Assembly (NCBI GenBank): GCA_902797195.1
Contig: CADBRY010000036.1
Location: 1-7,413 of the forward strand
Origin: an uncultured Eubacteriales bacterium
GTDB taxonomy: Bacteria; Bacillota; Clostridia; Peptostreptococcales; Anaerovoracaceae
DNA length: 7,413 nt
Direction of reading: 5' to 3'
Made by a program: the position numbers and the translations under genes. Under the pieces are notes generated by a model, which was not told where the DNA came from, made no database searches, and saw only the letters and a program-made list of their open reading frames with translations. This document shows positions 1 to 4,500 of the stretch, one piece after another. Numbering within the stretch: position 1 is the first letter of the stretch; each line of letters starts with the position of its first letter.

Positions 1-1
1 A

Positions 2-853
2 TTTGACGAGTTTCTGGAAGCTGTCGATCCGGCACTCTTTTCCTATTACGATCGCATACAAAAAGAACAACAGATCGAGGAGATCTTCCACGAGCGGTTG
101 ATTGACGCCTATAATAATTACCTGATCATCGGCGGAATGCCGGAATGCGTCGCCTCATGGATCAGGGACAGGGATCCTGCCCGTATTTCTCAAATCCAGA
201 GAGAACTGATCGAAATCTACGAAAACGATTTTTCCAAGCACAATGGAAAAGTCAACAGCGGACGTATTCTGATGGTGTTTCGCAGTATCGTCTCACAACT
301 TGCAAAGTCCAACGAGAAGTTCATGTACGGGGCAGTAAGAGAGGGCGGCAGGGCAAGAGACTTTGAAGAAGCAATCGAATGGCTTGTTTCAGCCGGTATC
401 CTTAATCGTGTCTATAACGTTTCTAAGATGGAGCACCCGCTGGCAGCGTTCGATAAACTGGACCAGTTCAAGTTGTTCGTCTTTGATACCGGACTTCTGA
501 AAGCTATGGCAGGAATCGACAACAGGGCTATTCTCCTAAAAAGCGATTATCAATTCAAAGGCCCCTTGACGGAAAACTATATTTTACAGCAACTCCGTGG
601 GCAGTTTGAGGTAGACCCGCGGTATTATTCCGGCAAGAATAGCGAAATCGATTTTATCCTGCAATATGGAACTGAAATCATCCCAGTGGAAGCGAAAGGT
701 GGCGAAGACAAGAGTGCTCCTTCTTTCAAAAGTTATGTCTCAGATTACCGACCGGAGCATGCGCTTCGCTACTCAAAGCGAGGATACAGAAAGGGTGGAC
801 TCATAACGAATCTGCCTTTGTATCTTGCGGGAAAAACAATAGAATTACTTTGA
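2..853 (+). CDS. AAA_14/DUF4143 family ATP-binding protein, 5'-truncated
   Basis: The frame is open from base 2, so the gene begins upstream; 283 residues are present. A TTG at 98 could be read as a start but lies mid-domain and is not the true start. What is seen: FDEFLEA at the first residues, GGMPE at about residues 44-48, a DFSKH stretch, the QLAK and REGGRARDFEEAIEWL region, GPLTENY at about 187-193, then SEIDF (214-218) and PVEAK (228-232). This order is characteristic of the AAA_14 plus DUF4143 family, whose full members are about 400 residues. The acidic residue in EIDF and the ExK in PVEAK resemble a PD-(D/E)xK nuclease-like fold at the C-terminus. The Walker A and B motifs are outside the window, so ATP binding is inferred from the family. 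The cellular role of these proteins is poorly defined; many are orphan or mobile-associated genes. No truncation or frameshift is seen before the TGA stop. Confidence 0.9.
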   Translation, partial: FDEFLEAVDPALFSYYDRIQKEQQIEEIFHERLIDAYNNYLIIGGMPECVASWIRDRDPARISQIQRELIEIYENDFSKHNGKVNSGRILMVFRSIVSQLAKSNEKFMYGAVREGGRARDFEEAIEWLVSAGILNRVYNVSKMEHPLAAFDKLDQFKLFVFDTGLLKAMAGIDNRAILLKSDYQFKGPLTENYILQQLRGQFEVDPRYYSGKNSEIDFILQYGTEIIPVEAKGGEDKSAPSFKSYVSDYRPEHALRYSKRGYRKGGLITNLPLYLAGKTIELL

Positions 854-886
854 AGACTATTCAAGGGATAGGGACTATACTCTGAT

Positions 887-1195
887 CTATAGATCGGTCC
901 CGTCCAGTTCGTTGGAAGAAGATGTGATGAGTGCCCGCTTGGCGGAAGCGCTCATCTTTTTTATTGCAGCCTCGCGCTTTAGGGCTGCACTTTTGTCCGG
1001 GAGGTATTCCAGATAAACGGCAGACACCGGAAGGCGGCTTCTGGTGTATTTGCCTCCTTTGCCCGACTGGTGGGCTTTCAGGCGGTTTGCAAAATCATTT
1101 GTCCAGCCCGTGTACAGGGAGTCATCGCAGCATCTGAGCATATATACGCACGGGCGGAGGTTGTCTTTGCGCGGGCGAAGGTTGTCGTTGGTCAT
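887..1195 (-). CDS. GIY-YIG nuclease domain protein, UPF0213/YhbQ type
   Basis: This is a 102-residue protein made almost entirely of one GIY-YIG domain. The two name motifs appear as VYM (residues 17-19) and YTG (28-30) in the stretch LRCCDDSLYTGWTND. The conserved arginine is R38 (NRLKAH) and the conserved glutamate is E75 (LKREAAIKKM), so the catalytic residues expected for the superfamily are all present. Small stand-alone members are about 80-110 residues; their role is not settled, though DNA repair or structure-specific cleavage has been proposed. Start choice: an in-frame ATG at 1234 would add 13 residues, but it sits only about ten bases past the likely transcription start and has no ribosome binding site. 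ATG 1195 follows GAGTGG with a six-base gap and gives a family-like N-terminus. Residues 4-15 carry a DNLRP...DNLRP duplication not expected in the family. The gene converges on the ATPase gene, and I see no terminator of its own downstream. Confidence 0.85.
   Translation of the reverse strand: MTNDNLRPRKDNLRPCVYMLRCCDDSLYTGWTNDFANRLKAHQSGKGGKYTRSRLPVSAVYLEYLPDKSAALKREAAIKKMSASAKRALITSSSNELDGTDL
926..965 (+). terminator. Rho-independent terminator for the upstream ATPase gene, inside the opposing gene
   Basis: The outer stem is 926-934 (GATGAGTGC) pairing with 948-956 (GCGCTCATC), nine pairs with one G-T wobble. The inner stem is CCGC (935-938) with GCGG (942-945), with an AA bulge at 946-947 and a three-base loop. 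Six T residues follow directly at 957-962. The T tract is only on the plus strand, so it serves the ATPase transcript, whose stop codon lies about 70 bases upstream. It falls within the C-terminal codons of the convergent GIY-YIG gene. Confidence 0.82.
1151..1192. repeat. 21-bp tandem duplication at the 5' end of the GIY-YIG gene
   Basis: Positions 1151-1171 and 1172-1192 match at about 17 of 21 bases; the core CGGGCG(G/A)AGGTTGTC matches 14 of 15. The unit is seven codons long, so the frame is kept and the encoded N-terminus reads DNLRP twice. Confidence 0.6.
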
Positions 1196-1249
1196 TTTTA
1201 TCCACTCAAATCCTCTGACAAAAAAGATTGACATTGTTTTAACGCATAT

Positions 1250-1255
1250 ATTATA
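1250..1255 (-). promoter_or_regulatory. Candidate -10 box for the GIY-YIG gene
   Basis: The minus strand reads AGTATAATATATG here, a perfect TATAAT. No convincing -35 hexamer lies 15-19 bases upstream, where the 16-bp palindrome at 1270-1285 sits instead. Transcription would begin near 1243, leaving about 48 bases before ATG 1195. This supports the shorter start over ATG 1234. Confidence 0.4.
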
Positions 1256-1269
1256 CTAAAAACACAAAA

Positions 1270-1285
1270 GTTAGACGAGACTAAC
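1270..1285. promoter_or_regulatory. Palindromic operator-like site 1 (GTTAGA-N4-ACTAAC)
   Basis: The sequence GTTAGACGAGACTAAC has GTTAG and CTAAC arms in inverted orientation. It lies between the divergent GIY-YIG and secreted-protein genes, next to the minus-strand -10 box and overlapping a weak plus-strand -35 candidate (TAGACG, 1272-1277). A regulator bound here could affect either direction. Same geometry as the site at 1405-1420. Confidence 0.5.
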
Positions 1286-1301
1286 GTAAGGGTCATATAA
1301 A
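1272..1301 (+). promoter_or_regulatory. Weak candidate promoter for the secreted-protein gene (distal)
   Basis: TAGACG (1272-1277), an 18-base spacer and TATAAA (1296-1301). The -10 matches 5 of 6 and the -35 only 4 of 6. If used, it would give a leader of about 200 bases that passes through the hairpin at 1372-1396. Confidence 0.25.
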
Positions 1302-1371
1302 GGTGCTTTACAACCGCTGTAAGAGACATCCCCCCAGTCCTTCGGCGATTATCACCATGTGGAGCTCACCG

Positions 1372-1387
1372 ATTAGTCAGATCTGAC
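1372..1387. promoter_or_regulatory. Palindromic operator-like site 2 (degenerate)
   Basis: ATTAGTCAGATCTGAC fits the same 16-base geometry with 4 of 6 bases matching in the left arm and 5 of 6 in the right arm. It also contains the perfect palindrome GTCAGATCTGAC (1376-1387), so it may be read as a hairpin instead of an operator. Confidence 0.35.
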
Positions 1388-1396
1388 AATTTTTTT
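1372..1396 (+). terminator. Possible weak attenuator or terminator hairpin
   Basis: The stem ATT-(A bulge)-GTCA, loop GATC, TGAC-AAT (1372-1390) runs into a tract of seven T (1390-1396). The stem is short and AT-rich at its base, so it would be weak by itself. It would matter only for transcripts begun upstream, for example at the 1272-1301 candidate. Confidence 0.3.
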
Positions 1397-1404
1397 CTCA
1401 TATG

Positions 1405-1420
1405 GTTAGACAAATCTAAC
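1405..1420. promoter_or_regulatory. Palindromic operator-like site 3, the best copy
   Basis: GTTAGACAAATCTAAC has perfect six-base inverted arms, GTTAGA and TCTAAC, around four bases. This defines the consensus used for the other sites. It is centred 33 bases (about three helical turns) from the preceding site and about 93 bases upstream of the 1506 start. The TTAG/CTAA half-sites recall DtxR/MntR-type metal-regulator boxes, but the spacing differs, so the regulator is unknown. Confidence 0.55.
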
Positions 1421-1444
1421 TGTGGCGACGGTCCCCTTCCAAAT

Positions 1445-1473
1445 TAAACAGGAGATGAGACTAACTGTATGAG
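1445..1473 (+). promoter_or_regulatory. Weak candidate promoter for the secreted-protein gene (proximal)
   Basis: TAAACA (1445-1450), a 17-base spacer and TATGAG (1468-1473), each matching consensus at 4 of 6 bases. Its value is mainly positional: it would give a leader of about 25 bases, and the spacer is occupied by the operator-like site at 1450-1465. Confidence 0.25.
1450..1465. promoter_or_regulatory. Palindromic operator-like site 4 (half-conserved)
   Basis: AGGAGATGAGACTAAC keeps the right arm ACTAAC (5 of 6) but only 3 of 6 of the left arm. It lies between the proximal -35 and -10 candidates, where a bound protein would block RNA polymerase. Confidence 0.3.
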
Positions 1474-1492
1474 TCTATCCAAACGCCAAAGA

Positions 1493-1499
1493 AAGGAGA
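1493..1499 (+). promoter_or_regulatory. Ribosome binding site fixing the 1506 start
   Basis: AAGGAGA lies six bases before ATG 1506. The ATG is followed at once by a good signal peptide, so the start is secure. Confidence 0.85.
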
Positions 1500-1505
1500 A
1501 TTGGA

Positions 1506-4500
1506 ATGATTTTAAAAGCAAATGCAGTGAACCGAATATGGCTGAGCCTGCTTTGTCTCATTCTTGCGGTGACCGTTATGACGCCGGTGGGTGCCACAAA
1601 AGCCTATGCTGCAGAAGGCACCTGGTACGACGGCACCTATGAGGGAACCGGGACAGGATTCAGAGGCGACATCACTCTTTCGGTCACCATAGCGGATGGC
1701 AAAATTTCTGCTGTGGAAGAGGTGAGCCAGGGTGAAACGGCATCCTACTGGGAAAATGCCAAGGCCCTTTTCGACACGATCGTTTCTCAGCAGAGCACCC
1801 AGGTAGACTCAGTCACGGGAGCCACAAAGAGCAGCGAAGGGATCAAAGCGGCCGTGGATGATGCTCTCGCAAAGGCAACCATCGACCCTGATGGCTGGTA
1901 CGATTCGGGAGATGGTACGGCTAAAAATCCATATGTAATAAACACGGCTGAGCAGCTTGGCAAATTTGCGGCAGCCGTTGACGGTGGCGAGACCCTGTCG
2001 GAACAGTATGTTGCACTGGGGGCAGACATAAATCTGTCCGAAGTAGAAAACTGGAATCCCATCGGTACAGAAGGAGCCTCGGCAACAGCCGCCAAATTTG
2101 CAGGAACATTTGACGGAAAGGACTTTACCATAAAAGGTATGACTATCACGGATCAGGGAACAGAGGGAGAGGCAAACATCGGCCTGTTCTCCACCCTTGA
2201 TAACACAGCGGTGGTAAAGAACCTGAACCTTGCAAATGTATCCATCACAATCGACGATTCCACCGGTGTGGTCCGTGCAGGATCCATCGCCGGCGATGCG
2301 GCGGGAGTGTCCGGCTCTACGCCGGGCACCGTAGGAACGGTTATAGATCGCTGCAGCGTCGAATCGGGAAACATAAGCATCGCCACGAGTGCTGATGTCC
2401 AGATGTTTGCAGGAGGAATCCTGGGAAGAAGCAACACGGCGACCATAATGAGCAATATTTGGACGGATGTGGAAGTAAAAGCGGAAACATCAAACATAGG
2501 CGGAAAGAATATCTACGCTGCCGGAATAGTCGGTATGACAGGTAACAACTCCCTCATCGTCAACTCTTCCGCCTTCGGGACTTCCTACGCCAACTCGCCT
2601 CACGCAACGAATTACGGCGGGATGGCCGGAGGAATCGGCGGAATGCTGGCAAGCAGGATGTACAACACCTATGCCATGGGCAATGCGACAGTAGGAAACA
2701 AAAGCTCTGTCCACAAGTGGGTGGGAACCATCGCTGGTCAGTTGACAACATCTCCAATGCAAAAATCCGGATCGGAATACATCTATCCTGAGACGGGAGC
2801 CGCAAGAGATTTTGCGTACTATCCTTCTGATGCAGTCCTGACCATAGAAAAATGGAACAACGGACAAAAGACCGACGAGGTGGTAGAGACCAGGGGCGCG
2901 GGATATCCCGGCACAAACATGAACCAGGATAAGATCTTTGAAACAAAGGCAAAGGCAATGGACCGGGCGAATATGAACACCCAGGCCTTTGCGGATACAT
3001 TGAACAGCAATCTCAAAGAAGTCCGCAGAGTGCTGGATGCCTACGGGTATACGAATGTTGAGATATACAACTGGGCATTGACTGACGCAGGAGTGTTGCC
3101 TTTGGGAGATAAATGGGTAAACACGGAACCCGATACGGCCATGTTTGCAGGCGGTACAGGAACGGAAGAAGATCCCTATCAGATAAAGACCGAGGAGCAG
3201 CTCCGCGCATTTGCCGGATCCCTGACGGAGGGCATCGACTATAACGGATACTTCATAAAAGTCATGAATGACATCGATATCTCAAGTGCGGACTGGAGCC
3301 CGATAGGCGGACAGGACTATGCCTTTGACGGGACCTTCGACGGCAGCGGTTTCACCATCTCCGGAATGAAAGCGGGAGCCGAGGAAAATCCGTATGTAAT
3401 GGGAAGAGATAATCCATACATGGGACTGTTCGGAGTTTTAGGCAAAAATGCGAGAATAAAAAATGTGAATCTGACTGACGTAAACATCTATGCGACCTCG
3501 CCTCAGTACATCTATATCGGCGGTATCGCTGCAATAAACGATGCATCAAGTGAAGGCAAAAAAGCAATGATCATCGATAACTGCAGCGTGACAGGAAATA
3601 TCACAGCGGTCGCGGATAAGAGCAATGCATTCGTCGCAGGTATTCTGGCCAGCCAGTACAAAGGCGCGGTCATAAACTGCTGGACGGATATAGATCTCAA
3701 ATGTACCGTCAAGACAGGCAATGCAATAGCAGAAGTCGGCGGCCTTGTCGCTTTGAACAACCGGGGTCTCGTAGCCAACTGCTACACTCTTGGAGATGTG
3801 TGGGGAAGTGCATCGAGAAACAACGGAGACGAGGGAATGGCGTCAACAGGTAATCTGGTGGGCGTCAACGCCGGTGATCTGGTAGGTTCCTACAGCAAAG
3901 GCAACAATACCACTGCTGAATACAGCGTATATGCCGGAGAGCTTACGGGCTGGATAACCGGTATCGGAAAAGTGTATTCCTGTTACTACAACAGGGAAGC
4001 CGTGATGACGATAGACGGCAGAAGCGTAGTGCCTCCCGCAGACTTCGGAACCAAAGTGGCGCCGGGAGTCAACGAGGAGGGAGATGCCTATGTAGGCGGA
4101 ATCGTTGATGATCTGCAATCCTACACGGCAGCAGACTACAGCGGCATCGCCGCAAAACTCAACGGCAAATACAGCGAATATCCTATCGATATGTCCATAT
4201 ACGGAGTTGAAGGACCGGTGCTGAATCAGTGGAAGTATGACAACGAGGGTTCAGTAGTCACCTTTGACACAGAAGGGGAAAAGGCATCCACCACATACAA
4301 ACAGCCTCAGGCCGAGATAGTTCCGCCGGATGTGGAGGAACTTCGCGACGGCAAGTGGTACGGAAGAGATGTGGACAAAAAAGTCGTAGTTGAGATCACA
4401 GTTGAAAACGGAGAAGTATCAGGGGAGCCGAGGATCATCAGCGGAGACAGCGCAGATGCAGAAGCCGTTGAAGCGGCTGTAACGAGGGCAAAAACCAAGG

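Noticed and set aside
98..100. TTG as the start of the first gene
   Set aside because: The frame is open to the window edge and FDEFLEA plus the following residues continue the family pattern, so the gene is simply cut by the window.
884..895. Perfect palindrome GATCTATAGATC between the convergent genes, considered as a bidirectional terminator
   Set aside because: It is short and AT-rich with no T tract on either strand; the hairpin at 926-965 is a far better terminator for the plus strand.
1196..1234. Thirteen-residue N-terminal extension of the GIY-YIG protein from ATG 1234
   Set aside because: There is no ribosome binding site, it starts about ten bases after the likely transcription start, and the extension is not family-like.
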